NCBI RefSeq assembly: GCF_002890915.1
Contig: NZ_POUT01000001.1
Span: forward strand, 726,726 to 790,725
Length of the DNA stretch: 64,000 nucleotides
DNA from: Stutzerimonas stutzeri
GTDB lineage: Bacteria; Pseudomonadota; Gammaproteobacteria; Pseudomonadales; Pseudomonadaceae
Direction: 5' to 3'
The position numbers and the translations under genes are program-made. Shown here one piece after another: positions 1-8,084 of the stretch. The first letter of the stretch is position 1. Each line of letters opens with the position of its first letter. A model generated the notes under the pieces. The model was not told the origin of the DNA. It worked only from the letters and a program-made list of their open reading frames with translations, and ran no database searches.

Positions 1-1
1 C

Positions 2-169
2 ACGCTGGTCAGTCTGTTCAGTGGATTGTTCTTCCTGGTCAAGGACGAGGGGCGAACCTCCCGGGTCGTCATGGCCCTGTTCATCCGTGTCAGCCTCAGC
101 GCGCTGACCGTCGCGCTGATCGGCTGGGGCTTCTGGTCCGGCCAACTGCGGCCGGCGTTCGGTTTCTAG
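2..169 (+). CDS. DUF2909-type twin transmembrane protein, C-terminal part
   Basis: The reading frame enters from the left edge and stops at TAG 167-169, giving 55 codons. Two hydrophobic segments (LVSLFSGLFFLV and ALTVALIGWGFW) are separated by a short charged loop (KDEGRTSR). This is the pattern of the small DUF2909 twin-transmembrane family found next to coxC in pseudomonads. It is convergent with coxC. The start codon lies outside the window. The function is unknown; the neighbourhood suggests a link to cytochrome oxidase assembly, which is inference. Confidence 0.7.
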   Translation, partial: TLVSLFSGLFFLVKDEGRTSRVVMALFIRVSLSALTVALIGWGFWSGQLRPAFGF

Positions 170-219
170 GATTCGTTCCCGTTTCGATGCGACTCGTCTC
201 CAAGCAGGCCTGGAGGGTG

Positions 220-248
220 GCGGGCATGAACTCGGCGTTCCCGCCCGC
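220..248. terminator. weak hairpin between convergent genes
   Basis: A 6-bp inverted repeat (GCGGGC at 220-225, GCCCGC at 243-248) lies in the gap between the convergent DUF2909 gene and coxC. There is no T-run, so it could be a weak bidirectional terminator or chance in GC-rich DNA. Confidence 0.25.
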
Positions 249-262
249 TCCTGTAAAAGGTT

Positions 263-1156
263 TCAGAGCACGTAGACGAAGATGAACAGCGCGATCCACA
301 CCGCATCGACGAAGTGCCAGTACCAGGCGGCCGCCTCGAAGCCGAAGTGATGTTCCGGGCTGAAATGCCCGCGCAGGATGCGCACCAGCATCACCGTGAG
401 GATGATCGCGCCCATGGTCACGTGGGCGCCGTGAAAGCCGGTGAGCATGAAGAAGGTCGCGCCGTAGATGCCCGAGCCCAGCGTCAACCCGAGTTCGGTA
501 TAGGCGTGCACGTATTCCTCGATCTGGAAGGCGAGGAAGGCCACGCCGAGCAGCACGGTCAGCGCCAGGCCCAGTTTGAGCTGCTGGCGGTTGTTCTTGC
601 GCAGCGCATGGTGGGCCCAGGTCAGGGTGAAGCTGGAACTGACCAGCAGCACGGTATTGAGCAGCGGCAGGCCCCAGGCGCTGATGGTGCCCTCCGGCGC
701 CGGGTAGAGCTTGGGATCGGGCGTGTTCAGCAGCGGCCAGCTGTACTCGAAGCCCGGCCAGAGCATGTTGCTGATGCCCTTGTCGCCTTCACCGCCGAGC
801 CAGGGGCCGGTCCAGTAGCGGATGTAGAACAGCGCGCCGAAGAAGGCGGCGAAGAACATCACCTCGGAGAAGATGAACCAGCTCATGCCCCAGCGGAACG
901 AGCGGTCCATCTGCGCGCTGTAGAGCCCCGCGCGGCTCTCCTTCACCACCGCGCCGAACCAGCCGAACATCATGTAGGCGATCAGCAGGGCGCCGACGAA
1001 GAAGATCAGCGGCCCGCTGGATTCGGCGCGGTCGGCCTTGAGGTCGTTGAACCAGGTGCCGAGGCCGAAGACGGTGACCAGCAGGGCGACGGTGGCGATG
1101 ATCGGCCACTTGCTCTGGGCCGGGACGTAGTACTGCTCGTGGGTCTGGGTGCTCAT
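263..1156 (-). CDS. coxC: cytochrome c oxidase subunit III
   Basis: This 297-residue protein is subunit III of the aa3-type oxidase, an integral membrane subunit that stabilises the catalytic core. It has about seven hydrophobic helices. Family landmarks are the FSEVMFFAAFFGALFY segment, the FQIEEY acidic helix and the C-terminal WYWHFVDAVWIALFIFVYVL helix. The ATG at 1156 was chosen because an AAGGAGA ribosome site lies just upstream and the protein then begins MSTQTHEQYY; an open extension of 63 codons further upstream reads as unrelated sequence. The start overlaps the ctaG stop (ATGA), so it is translationally coupled as the last gene of the cox operon. Confidence 0.96.
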   Translation of the reverse strand: MSTQTHEQYYVPAQSKWPIIATVALLVTVFGLGTWFNDLKADRAESSGPLIFFVGALLIAYMMFGWFGAVVKESRAGLYSAQMDRSFRWGMSWFIFSEVMFFAAFFGALFYIRYWTGPWLGGEGDKGISNMLWPGFEYSWPLLNTPDPKLYPAPEGTISAWGLPLLNTVLLVSSSFTLTWAHHALRKNNRQQLKLGLALTVLLGVAFLAFQIEEYVHAYTELGLTLGSGIYGATFFMLTGFHGAHVTMGAIILTVMLVRILRGHFSPEHHFGFEAAAWYWHFVDAVWIALFIFVYVL

Positions 1157-1725
1157 TGCAGACTCTCCTTGGCCGCGCCCGGCGCCAGGGCGGCGACCGG
1201 TGGCTGGCGGGACGTGATGTCGAACAGCGTGTAGGCGAGGGTCAGATGGCGCACGTCGGCGGGCAGGTCGCGGTCGACAATGAAGCGCACCGGCATCTCG
1301 ATGCGTTCGCCCGGTTGCAGCACCTGCTGGGTGAAGCAGAAGCATTCGGTCTTGTGGAAATAGGCCGCCGCCTTGGATGGCGAGACGCTCGGGATCGCCT
1401 GGGCGGTCATCGGCTTGTCGGTCGGGTTGTAGGCGACGAAGCGGATTTCCGTGCTGGCGCCGGGATGCACGCTGAGCTGGTCGGCCAGCGGGCCGAATTC
1501 CCAGACCATGCCGGCGGCGTTGGTAGCGAGGAACTGCACGCGCACCTCGCGCGCGGCGTCGGCACTCTGCGTGCCCTCATAGGCGCCGGCGGTCTTGCCG
1601 TTGATGCCGAAGGCCTGGCACATGACGTCGTAGATCGGCACCAGGGCGAAGCCGAAGGCGAACATCGCCACCACCACGAACAGCAGGCGGCGGACCAGGC
1701 GGGCGGTGGACATTTCAGCGCTCAT
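1153..1725 (-). CDS. ctaG: cytochrome c oxidase assembly protein CtaG/Cox11
   Basis: This 190-residue Cox11-family protein delivers copper to the CuB site of subunit I. It has one N-terminal membrane anchor (about residues 9-31) followed by a periplasmic beta domain. The copper-binding KTECFCF motif is visible around residue 126, and PVYD-like LVPIYDVMCQAFG follows the anchor. It sits between coxA and coxC, and its stop overlaps the coxC start. A second in-frame ATG four codons downstream is an alternative start. Confidence 0.95.
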   Translation of the reverse strand: MSAEMSTARLVRRLLFVVVAMFAFGFALVPIYDVMCQAFGINGKTAGAYEGTQSADAAREVRVQFLATNAAGMVWEFGPLADQLSVHPGASTEIRFVAYNPTDKPMTAQAIPSVSPSKAAAYFHKTECFCFTQQVLQPGERIEMPVRFIVDRDLPADVRHLTLAYTLFDITSRQPPVAALAPGAAKESLQ

Positions 1726-1791
1726 GGGAACGGCCTCGGCGACCGTAGGGCGGGTTGCAACCCGCCGATTCGGCGTTGAATCCGACTCCGT

Positions 1792-3420
1792 CTAGCCATG
1801 CTTCGGGCCCATCCGGTGTTCATGCAGCTGGTGCATGTCCGGCGGCGTCTGGAAGGTGTGGTAGGGCGCCGGCGACGGCACGCTCCACTCCAGCCCCTCG
1901 GCGCCGTCCCAGGGCTTGGCCGGTGCGGCCGGGCCGCCGCGGATGCACTTGATGACGATGAACAGGAACAGCAGCTGGGTGGCGCCGAACATGAAGGCGC
2001 CGACGCTGGAGACCATGTTGAAGTTGGCGAACATCATGTTGTAGTCGGGGATGCGCCGCGGCATGCCGGCCAGGCCGACGAAGTGCATGGGGAAGAACGC
2101 CAGGTTCATGCCGACGAAGCTCATCCAGAAATGCAGCCTGGCCAGGGTCTCGTCGTACATGTGCCCGGTCCACTTCGGCAGCCAGTAGTAGGCCGAGGCG
2201 AAGATGCCGAAGATCGCCCCCGGCACCAGCACGTAGTGGAAATGCGCCACCACGAAATAGGTGTCGTGGTACTGGAAGTCCGCCGGGGCGATGGCCAGCA
2301 TCAGTCCGGAGAAGCCGCCGATGGTGAAGAGGATGACGAAGGCCACGGCGAACAGCATCGGCGCCTCGAAGCTCAGCGAGCCGCGCCACATGGTCGACAC
2401 CCAGTTGAACACCTTCACCCCGGTCGGCACGGCGATCAGCATGGTGGCGTACATGAAGAACAGCTCGCCGGTCACCGGGATGCCGACGGTGAACATGTGG
2501 TGCGACCAGACGATGAACGAGAGGAAGGCGATCGCGCCGGTGGCATAGACCATCGAGGTGTAGCCGAACAGCGGCTTGCGGCTGAAGGCCGGGATGATCG
2601 AGCTGACCGCGCCGAACGCCGGCAGGATCATGATGTACACCTCGGGGTGGCCGAAGAACCAGAACACGTGCTGGAACAGCACCGGGTCGCCGCCGCCGGC
2701 GGCGCTGAAGAAGCTGGTGCCGAAGTGGATGTCCATCAGCATCATGGTCACCACCCCGGCCAGCACCGGCATCACCGCGATCAGCAGGAACGCGGTGATC
2801 AGCCAGGTCCAGACGAATAGCGGCATCTTCATCAGTGTCATACCCGGCGCGCGCAGGTTGAGCACCGTGGCGATGACGTTGATCGCGCCCATGATCGAGC
2901 TGATGCCCATCAGGTGGATGGCGAAGATGAAGAAGGTCACCGACTCCGGCGCGTAGGTGGTCGACAGCGGCGCATAGAAGGTCCAGCCGAAGTTCGGCCC
3001 GCCGCCCTCCATGAACAGCGTCGAGACCAGCAGGGTGAAGGCGGCCGGCAGCAGCCAGAAGCTGAAGTTGTTCATCCGCGGCAGGGCCATGTCCGGCGCG
3101 CCGATCATCAGCGGGATCATCCAGTTGGCCAGGCCGACGAAGGCCGGCATCACCGCGCCGAAGACCATGATCAGGCCGTGCATGGTGGTCATCTGGTTGA
3201 AGAATTCCGGCTGCACGATCTGCAGCCCCGGCTGGAACAGCTCGGCGCGGATCACCATCGCCATCGAGCCGCCGAGCAGGAAGGCGCAGAAGCTGAACCA
3301 CAGGTACATCGAGCCGATGTCCTTGTGGTTGGTGGTCAGCAGCCAGCGGGACAGCCCCTTGGCCGGGCCGTGGTGGAGGTCATGCCCGGCATGACCATGA
3401 TCGTCGATCACTGCACTCAT
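1792..3420 (-). CDS. coxA: cytochrome c oxidase subunit I
   Basis: This 542-residue heme-copper oxidase subunit I holds heme a and the heme a3-CuB centre where oxygen is reduced. Twelve or so membrane helices are evident. Landmark motifs are TTNHKDIG near the N terminus, WFFGHPEVYIMILP (CuB histidine and the cross-linked tyrosine), WSHHMFTVG (the two further CuB histidines) and FQYHDTYFVVAHFHYVL (heme ligands). The start at 3420 yields MSAVIDDHGHAGHD and follows coxB by 14 bp. The frame stays open well upstream on paper, but that part overlaps coxB in another frame and is not coding. Confidence 0.98.
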   Translation of the reverse strand: MSAVIDDHGHAGHDLHHGPAKGLSRWLLTTNHKDIGSMYLWFSFCAFLLGGSMAMVIRAELFQPGLQIVQPEFFNQMTTMHGLIMVFGAVMPAFVGLANWMIPLMIGAPDMALPRMNNFSFWLLPAAFTLLVSTLFMEGGGPNFGWTFYAPLSTTYAPESVTFFIFAIHLMGISSIMGAINVIATVLNLRAPGMTLMKMPLFVWTWLITAFLLIAVMPVLAGVVTMMLMDIHFGTSFFSAAGGGDPVLFQHVFWFFGHPEVYIMILPAFGAVSSIIPAFSRKPLFGYTSMVYATGAIAFLSFIVWSHHMFTVGIPVTGELFFMYATMLIAVPTGVKVFNWVSTMWRGSLSFEAPMLFAVAFVILFTIGGFSGLMLAIAPADFQYHDTYFVVAHFHYVLVPGAIFGIFASAYYWLPKWTGHMYDETLARLHFWMSFVGMNLAFFPMHFVGLAGMPRRIPDYNMMFANFNMVSSVGAFMFGATQLLFLFIVIKCIRGGPAAPAKPWDGAEGLEWSVPSPAPYHTFQTPPDMHQLHEHRMGPKHG

Positions 3421-3434
3421 CGCCGCCACTCCTC

Positions 3435-4568
3435 TTATTGACTGGCTTCTTCGGCCTGTTTGAAGTCGAGCACGTCTTTCGGCGTGACCATGTCGCCGGT
3501 CTTGTTGCTCCAGGCGTTGCGTTCGTAGGTGATCACCGCGGCCAGGTCGACCTCCGACAGCTGCTTGCCGAAGGCCGCCATGGCGGTGCCCGGCTTGCCG
3601 TTGACGACGATATTGATGTGCGCTTCGGCGTCGCCGGTGGCGATGGGCGAACCCTTGAGCGCCGGGAACATCGGCGGGATACCCTCGCCGCCGGCCTGGT
3701 GGCAGGAGGCACAGGTGGTCTGGTAGATCTTCTCGCCGCGCTCGGCGAGTTCCTCGCGGGTCCATTCCTTGCTGGTCAGCTCGGCGAGCTTGGCCGCCTC
3801 GGCCTTCTTCTCGCCGAGCCAGGCGGTGTAGTCCTCCGCAGACTTCACCTCCACCACCACCGGCATGAAGCCGTGGTCCTTGCCGCACAACTCGGTGCAC
3901 TGGCCGCGGTAGAGGCCGGGCTCTTCGACACGGGTCCAGGATTCGTTGATGAAGCCGGGGATGGCATCCTTCTTCACCGCCAGTTCCGGCACCCACCAGG
4001 AGTGGATCACGTCCGCCGCGGTGATCAGGAAGCGCACCTTGGCGCCGGCCGGAATCACCAGCGGCTGGTCGACCTCCAGCAGGTAGTGCTCGCCCTTGGG
4101 CGCCTGGTTGTTGATCTGCTCGCGTGGCGTGGTGAGGTTGCTGAAGAACTCGACGTCCTCGCCCAGGTACTTGTAGTGCCACTTCCACTGGTAGCCGGTG
4201 ATCTGCACGTCGACGTCGGACTCGCTGGAATCGTAGATGTGGATCAGCGTGCGGGTCGCCGGCACCGCCATGCCGATCAGGATCAGCAGCGGAATGACGG
4301 TCCAGAGCACCTCGACCTTGGTGTTTTCGTGGAAATTCGCCGAGTGCCGGCGCTTGGAACGGTGGTGCGCGACCATGGACCAGATCATCACGCCGAATAC
4401 CAGCACGCCGATGACCACGCAGATCCAGAAGATCGTCATGTGCAGATCGAACACCGATCGGCTGACGTCGGTTGCGCCGGAGCGCATGTTCACGTCCCAG
4501 GCCGCCTGGGCCTGGCCGAATAATGCCAATAGCCCAAGCCCCATCCAGATACGTGGATGTCGAGACAT
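3435..4568 (-). CDS. coxB: cytochrome c oxidase subunit II with fused cytochrome c domain
   Basis: This 377-residue protein accepts electrons from cytochrome c and passes them to subunit I. A signal or anchor at residues 1-22 is followed by a transmembrane hairpin and the cupredoxin domain with the CuA motif CTELCGKDHGFM. A C-terminal class I cytochrome c domain carries the heme motif CASCHQ (about residue 285), marking this as the caa3-like subtype common in pseudomonads. It is the first gene of the minus-strand cox operon; the promoter should lie in 4569-4800, where no clear -35/-10 pair stands out. Confidence 0.97.
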   Translation of the reverse strand: MSRHPRIWMGLGLLALFGQAQAAWDVNMRSGATDVSRSVFDLHMTIFWICVVIGVLVFGVMIWSMVAHHRSKRRHSANFHENTKVEVLWTVIPLLILIGMAVPATRTLIHIYDSSESDVDVQITGYQWKWHYKYLGEDVEFFSNLTTPREQINNQAPKGEHYLLEVDQPLVIPAGAKVRFLITAADVIHSWWVPELAVKKDAIPGFINESWTRVEEPGLYRGQCTELCGKDHGFMPVVVEVKSAEDYTAWLGEKKAEAAKLAELTSKEWTREELAERGEKIYQTTCASCHQAGGEGIPPMFPALKGSPIATGDAEAHINIVVNGKPGTAMAAFGKQLSEVDLAAVITYERNAWSNKTGDMVTPKDVLDFKQAEEASQ

Positions 4569-4802
4569 TGCGGGTTCCCCTTATGATTCTTGTTATCCCG
4601 CCGACTGCCATCGAAACCGCCGAGAATCGGCTGGCCGGGGACTCTTTCCCCGCTGTGCCCGCTACGTTCTCGATCGGTCCGATTCTGTCCGGCGTGGCCA
4701 CCGAATGCCTCGGTCGCCGCGCCTTCGCCTGCACGCGCAGTCGGAACTTCAATCAGGTACGCCTACGATTCGGAGTATAGACAGCGATCACGCACTGGCA
4801 AT

Positions 4803-5060
4803 TCAGCGGCCGGGTGCGTCTGGACCGGGCGCTGCATCGTTCTTCTTCACGCCGCGCAGGTTCATCAGCGCCAGGCAAACCTGCAGGGCGATCAGCGCCC
4901 AGGCCCCGGCATACCAGCCCCAGATCACCCAGAGCAGGTTGCTCAACAGGAAACAGCAGAAGCCGACGAAGCGCCGCCCCGGGCGCAACGAGCCGATCAG
5001 CCAGGCGGCGATCACCGTGACCACCATGGCTGGCCATTGCAGCAGGTCGATCCAGTCCAC
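4803..5060 (-). CDS. small inner-membrane protein, unknown function
   Basis: An 85-residue protein with three hydrophobic segments (WPAMVVTVIAAWLIG, FVGFCCFLLSNLLWVIWGWYAG, ALIALQVCLALMNL) and a hydrophilic tail. The GTG at 5060 is preferred because GGAGG lies directly upstream (5063-5068); the frame extends further but through repeat DNA. A similar small protein accompanies the cox locus in P. aeruginosa, from memory of that locus. It is transcribed in the same direction as the cox operon, separated by about 230 bp. No catalytic motif is visible. Confidence 0.7.
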   Translation of the reverse strand: MDWIDLLQWPAMVVTVIAAWLIGSLRPGRRFVGFCCFLLSNLLWVIWGWYAGAWALIALQVCLALMNLRGVKKNDAAPGPDAPGR

Positions 5061-5209
5061 ATTGCCTCCGCGGGAAACGCGAGAAGCCATGCCGGCCGGC
5101 TCGCGGGAATACAGCGATTGGTGCCTTTCGCGTGGGCGATAGTTCCTTCGCGCCTGGGCGCTGCATGCCGGTCGGAAGTTTGAAAGCATCGCCCCGAGGT
5201 CACGCTTTT

Positions 5210-5281
5210 GTAGGAGCCCGCTTGCGGGCGATAGCCGCACCGGATCGCCCGCAAGGACTCGGCGTCCCCCGGGCTCCTACA
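5210..5281. repeat. REP-like inverted pair (family C)
   Basis: Two inverted copies of the Pseudomonas-type REP word (GTAGGAGCCCGCTTGCGGGC, and its reverse ending GGGCTCCTACA) face each other in the gap 5061-5398. Related units occur at 12188-12267, 25830-25854 and 26005-26030. Confidence 0.75.
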
Positions 5282-5336
5282 GGGTTGCCATTCCGGGGGG
5301 GCCGTTCGTTGCGCCTCGCTCGGCAAGCTACAGACG

Positions 5337-5372
5337 TAGGGTGGAAAACCGCGAAGCGTTTTCCACGCGGTT
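5337..5372. repeat. dispersed GTAGGGTGGAAAAC repeat (family A)
   Basis: A short palindromic unit, GTAGGGTGGAAAAC followed by GTTTTCCACGCG. The same family appears at 15407, 21617, 25931, 41374, 42466 and 46329, always between genes. Together with the REP pair it fills most of the 338-bp gap 5061-5398; no gene is seen there. Confidence 0.7.
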
Positions 5373-5398
5373 CTCGAAGCCGAAGGTAAAACGCGCCT

Positions 5399-6232
5399 TC
5401 AGAGCAGATTCAACTGCTGCCCCGGCGGAGCGAAAAGGCTGCAGTCCAGCCCCTGGTTCTGCTCGCGGCGGTTGTAGCCCAGGCGCTTGCAGGCCAGCTG
5501 GAAGCGCTGCGCCAGTAACTGGGCGAACTGGCCCTCGCCGCGCATGCGGCTGCCGAAGCGGCTGTCGTAGACCTTGCCGCCACGTGACTGGCGGATCAGG
5601 CTCATGACGTGGGCGGCGCGCTGCGGGAAATGTTCCTCGAGCCAGGCCTCGAACAGCGTGGCGATCTCGTGGGGCAGGCGCAGCAGCACGTAGCCGGCCG
5701 AGCGCGCGCCGGCTTCGCGCGCGGCCTCGAGCAGGCGCTCCAGCTCCATGTCGTTGATCATCGGGATCATCGGCGCGCACATCACGCTGACCGGTACGCC
5801 GGCCTCGTGCAGCGTGCGCAGCACCCGCAGCCGCGCCGTTGGCGAGGCCGTGCGCGGCTCCATGATGCGCTTGAGCTCGTCGTCCAGCGTGGTCAGGCTG
5901 ACCGCGACGCTGACCAGCCGCTGCTCGGCCAGCGGCACCAGCAGGTCGAGGTCGCGCAGCACCAGCGAGCCCTTGGTGATCAGGTGCACCGGATGGCGGA
6001 AGCGCAGGAGGATCTCCAGCGCCTGGCGGGTCAGCCGTTGCTCGCGCTCCAGCGGCTGGTAAGCATCGGTGTTGATGCCCAGGGCGATCGGCTGCGGCAC
6101 GTAGCCGGGCCTGCTCAACTCGGCCTCCAGGCGTTCGGCGAGGTTGGTCTTGGCGATCAGCCGGGTCTCGAAATCGATGCCGGGCGAAAGGTCCCAGTAG
6201 GCATGGCTGGGCCGCGCGAAGCAGTAGATGCA
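5399..6232 (-). pseudogene. radical SAM protein (PA0069 family), C-terminal part, severed by element
   Basis: Read on the minus strand from the junction, this segment encodes CIYCFARPSHAYWDL, then a radical SAM barrel (LGINTDAYQPLERE, ITKGSLVLRD, SVAVSLTTLDDEL, APMIPMIND) to the natural stop at 5399. The PA0069 family resembles the spore-photoproduct-lyase branch of radical SAM enzymes. The second and third cysteines of the cluster motif lie here, but the first is on the other fragment at 10529-10760, so this copy cannot be active. An in-frame TAG of element origin lies just before the junction at about 6241-6243. A TTG at 6118 could start a truncated product, but without the cluster motif. 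Confidence 0.85.
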
Positions 6233-6256
6233 GACGTGCTATGTTAAAGGTTCCAT
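6207..6256. other. attL, left junction of the serine-integrase element
   Basis: The junction is read as CAGACGTGCT at 6231-6240, against CAGCCGTGCT at the other end (10528-10537). Left of the CA dinucleotide (6231-6232) the sequence is host radical SAM gene; right of it is AT-rich element. The element arm AGGTTCCAT (6248-6256) is the inverted partner of ATGGAACCT at 10504-10512. Confidence 0.75.
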
Positions 6257-6276
6257 AGCCTTGATCTGCTCAAAAA

Positions 6277-7848
6277 ATGACCAAAAAGTGCTTTCCATAC
6301 GTTCGCTTTTCATCTACACGGCAAGAAGATGGAAGCACCAGAGAGCGTCAAAACGCCCTTATAGACGCCTTCGTGTCCAAATACGGTCTGACGGTAGATA
6401 GGGCATTAGAAGACCCAGCAACGTCCGCATATCGTGGTTTAAACGCATCAAAAGATGGGGTGCTTGGTGGCTTCCTTGAACAAGTCAGGAAGGGGGAAAT
6501 TGAGAAAGGTTCTTATTTGTTGATTGAGAACTTTGATCGACTTTCACGGGATAAGATAGTTCGAAGCAATAAGATCTTTACTGATCTTTTGTTTGCTGGC
6601 ATCAAAGTCGTGATACTTGATAAAAACAAGATTTATGATGCTGATAATCTTGATTTCGGAGATTGGATTACGGCACTTGTAGAGTTTGAACGAGCAAATA
6701 AAGAAAGCGAAAGAAAAAGTGATTTGATTAGCAAGGCTTGGAATATCAATCGCAATAAAATGCGAGACGGTGAAATCGTAACTAAAAAAGCTCCAAGTTG
6801 GTTAAGTGTCGAGGATGGTGTTTTTCTCGTAGATTTAGATAAGGTTAATAGGATAGAACAACTATTCAAGTTATCGCTTAAATATGGCCTATTAGAAGCA
6901 ACCAAACAATACAATCAATTATATGTTGATAAGTTGGCACCTCATCAAGTGCAATATCTATTGGGAAATAGAAAGTTAATAGGTGAGCATCAACCTAAGA
7001 AATTGCATTGGGAAGATGGTGGTAAAAGAAGGCTTAAAGATGAAGGCAAAGCGATTCCAAATTATTATCCAGTAGTTATAGAACCAACTCTATTCTTTAA
7101 GGTTCAAGAGATAATAAACGACAGGAAGCCATTCACCGGAAACTATAATAAGCAACAATACAACATATTTAGGGGCTTAATTTACTGCCGTTGGTGCGGT
7201 GGTACTATCCGGTATATGAACAAGGGAGAAAGGGACTATTTCATATGTACCAATTCAATGGGCCATAAATGTGTAGTTCCAGGTCAACAGTCAATTAGAG
7301 GGAAAAAATTATTTTCTTTGTTCTTTCAGTTCACATACAGACTGAACATTCAATCATTGATTGAAGAAAATAAGGACTACTCAAACATAAAGAATGAGAT
7401 GCTAGCGGTTGAGAACAAGAAGAATAAACTTCAATCCAGCATTGATGATTTTAAATCCAGATTAAAGAAAATGGTTATTGATAACCAATCAATTCCCAAT
7501 ACCTTATATGAAGTATTACAAGAACTTGAAAATGATTTCAGTGCTTTACATGAATCTTCAAAGTTATTAGAAGAGAAGTATAACCAAGCAACCCAATCCT
7601 ATAATGCTCTGCTTGAAGTTGAACACATAGATATTGAATCCATTATCTATGACAGGTCAGAAGAAGCCATTGAAAAAAGAGTTGCGTACAACCTAACATT
7701 GAAATCAATTTTTAAAGGCATAGCGATAGATTGGTTGAGCGATATGCTTGTACTTGAATTTAAAGACGGCACAGTTAGATATTTAGCCGAAGGTCAAAGA
7801 GTTCCAACAGACATTCCAAGCGATATTGATTTACCAGATTTGGAATAG
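6277..7848 (+). CDS. large serine recombinase (site-specific integrase)
   Basis: A 523-residue serine integrase that would catalyse insertion and excision of the surrounding element. The resolvase-type catalytic domain starts with YVRFSS, so Ser12 is the likely nucleophile, and continues with IENFDRLSRD at about residues 83-92. A Recombinase domain follows (about 155-285). A zinc ribbon has cysteines 304, 307, 324 and 332, and a coiled coil spans about residues 365-450, as in large serine integrases. The gene starts only about 45 bp from the left junction, leaving little room for its own promoter in the integrated state. The codons are AT-rich, unlike the flanking chromosome. Confidence 0.92.
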   Translation: MTKKCFPYVRFSSTRQEDGSTRERQNALIDAFVSKYGLTVDRALEDPATSAYRGLNASKDGVLGGFLEQVRKGEIEKGSYLLIENFDRLSRDKIVRSNKIFTDLLFAGIKVVILDKNKIYDADNLDFGDWITALVEFERANKESERKSDLISKAWNINRNKMRDGEIVTKKAPSWLSVEDGVFLVDLDKVNRIEQLFKLSLKYGLLEATKQYNQLYVDKLAPHQVQYLLGNRKLIGEHQPKKLHWEDGGKRRLKDEGKAIPNYYPVVIEPTLFFKVQEIINDRKPFTGNYNKQQYNIFRGLIYCRWCGGTIRYMNKGERDYFICTNSMGHKCVVPGQQSIRGKKLFSLFFQFTYRLNIQSLIEENKDYSNIKNEMLAVENKKNKLQSSIDDFKSRLKKMVIDNQSIPNTLYEVLQELENDFSALHESSKLLEEKYNQATQSYNALLEVEHIDIESIIYDRSEEAIEKRVAYNLTLKSIFKGIAIDWLSDMLVLEFKDGTVRYLAEGQRVPTDIPSDIDLPDLE

Positions 7849-7874
7849 TTTGCTATACATTTGGTCGAATAATT

Positions 7875-7900
7875 AGCCGGCTAATTCAGTCGGCTTTTTT
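7875..7900 (+). terminator. rho-independent terminator after the integrase gene
   Basis: The stem AGCCG (7875-7879) pairs with CGGCT (7891-7895) and is followed by a run of six T (7895-7900). It lies 27 bp after the integrase stop, so integrase and relaxase are probably separate transcripts. Confidence 0.75.
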
Positions 7901-7964
7901 ATGCCCTCTTGAAAACATTATAATATATGTTAACTTGTAATTAACTAAAACTTTAAGTTTTATC

Positions 7965-8031
7965 AACCAGTTGTTTAACTCCCCACACTTTGCTACGCAA
8001 AGACGCTACGCTTGAGGGAAGTTAACTGGTT
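7965..8031. other. candidate oriT / regulatory dyad upstream of the relaxase
   Basis: An 8-bp inverted repeat, AACCAGTT (7965-7972) and AACTGGTT (8024-8031), brackets a perfect hairpin CTTTGC-TAC-GCAAAG (7988-8002). GCTACGC occurs twice (7992-7998 and 8005-8011). MobV-type relaxases usually nick a site just upstream of their own gene, so this is the natural oriT candidate. A third copy of AACTGGTT lies at 10477-10484 near the right end. No nick site can be assigned by eye. A TATAAT hexamer at 7919-7924 may belong to the relaxase promoter. Confidence 0.4.
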
Positions 8032-8084
8032 CCTTGTCGGAAGGACAGAAGCAAAAGCAGAACTAACAATTAACAAGAGGACTT

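Noticed and set aside
5399..6118. A separate 239-residue radical SAM protein starting at TTG 6118
   Set aside because: It lacks the cluster cysteines, has no good ribosome site, and continues in frame upstream to the junction; it is the severed C-terminal part of the split gene.
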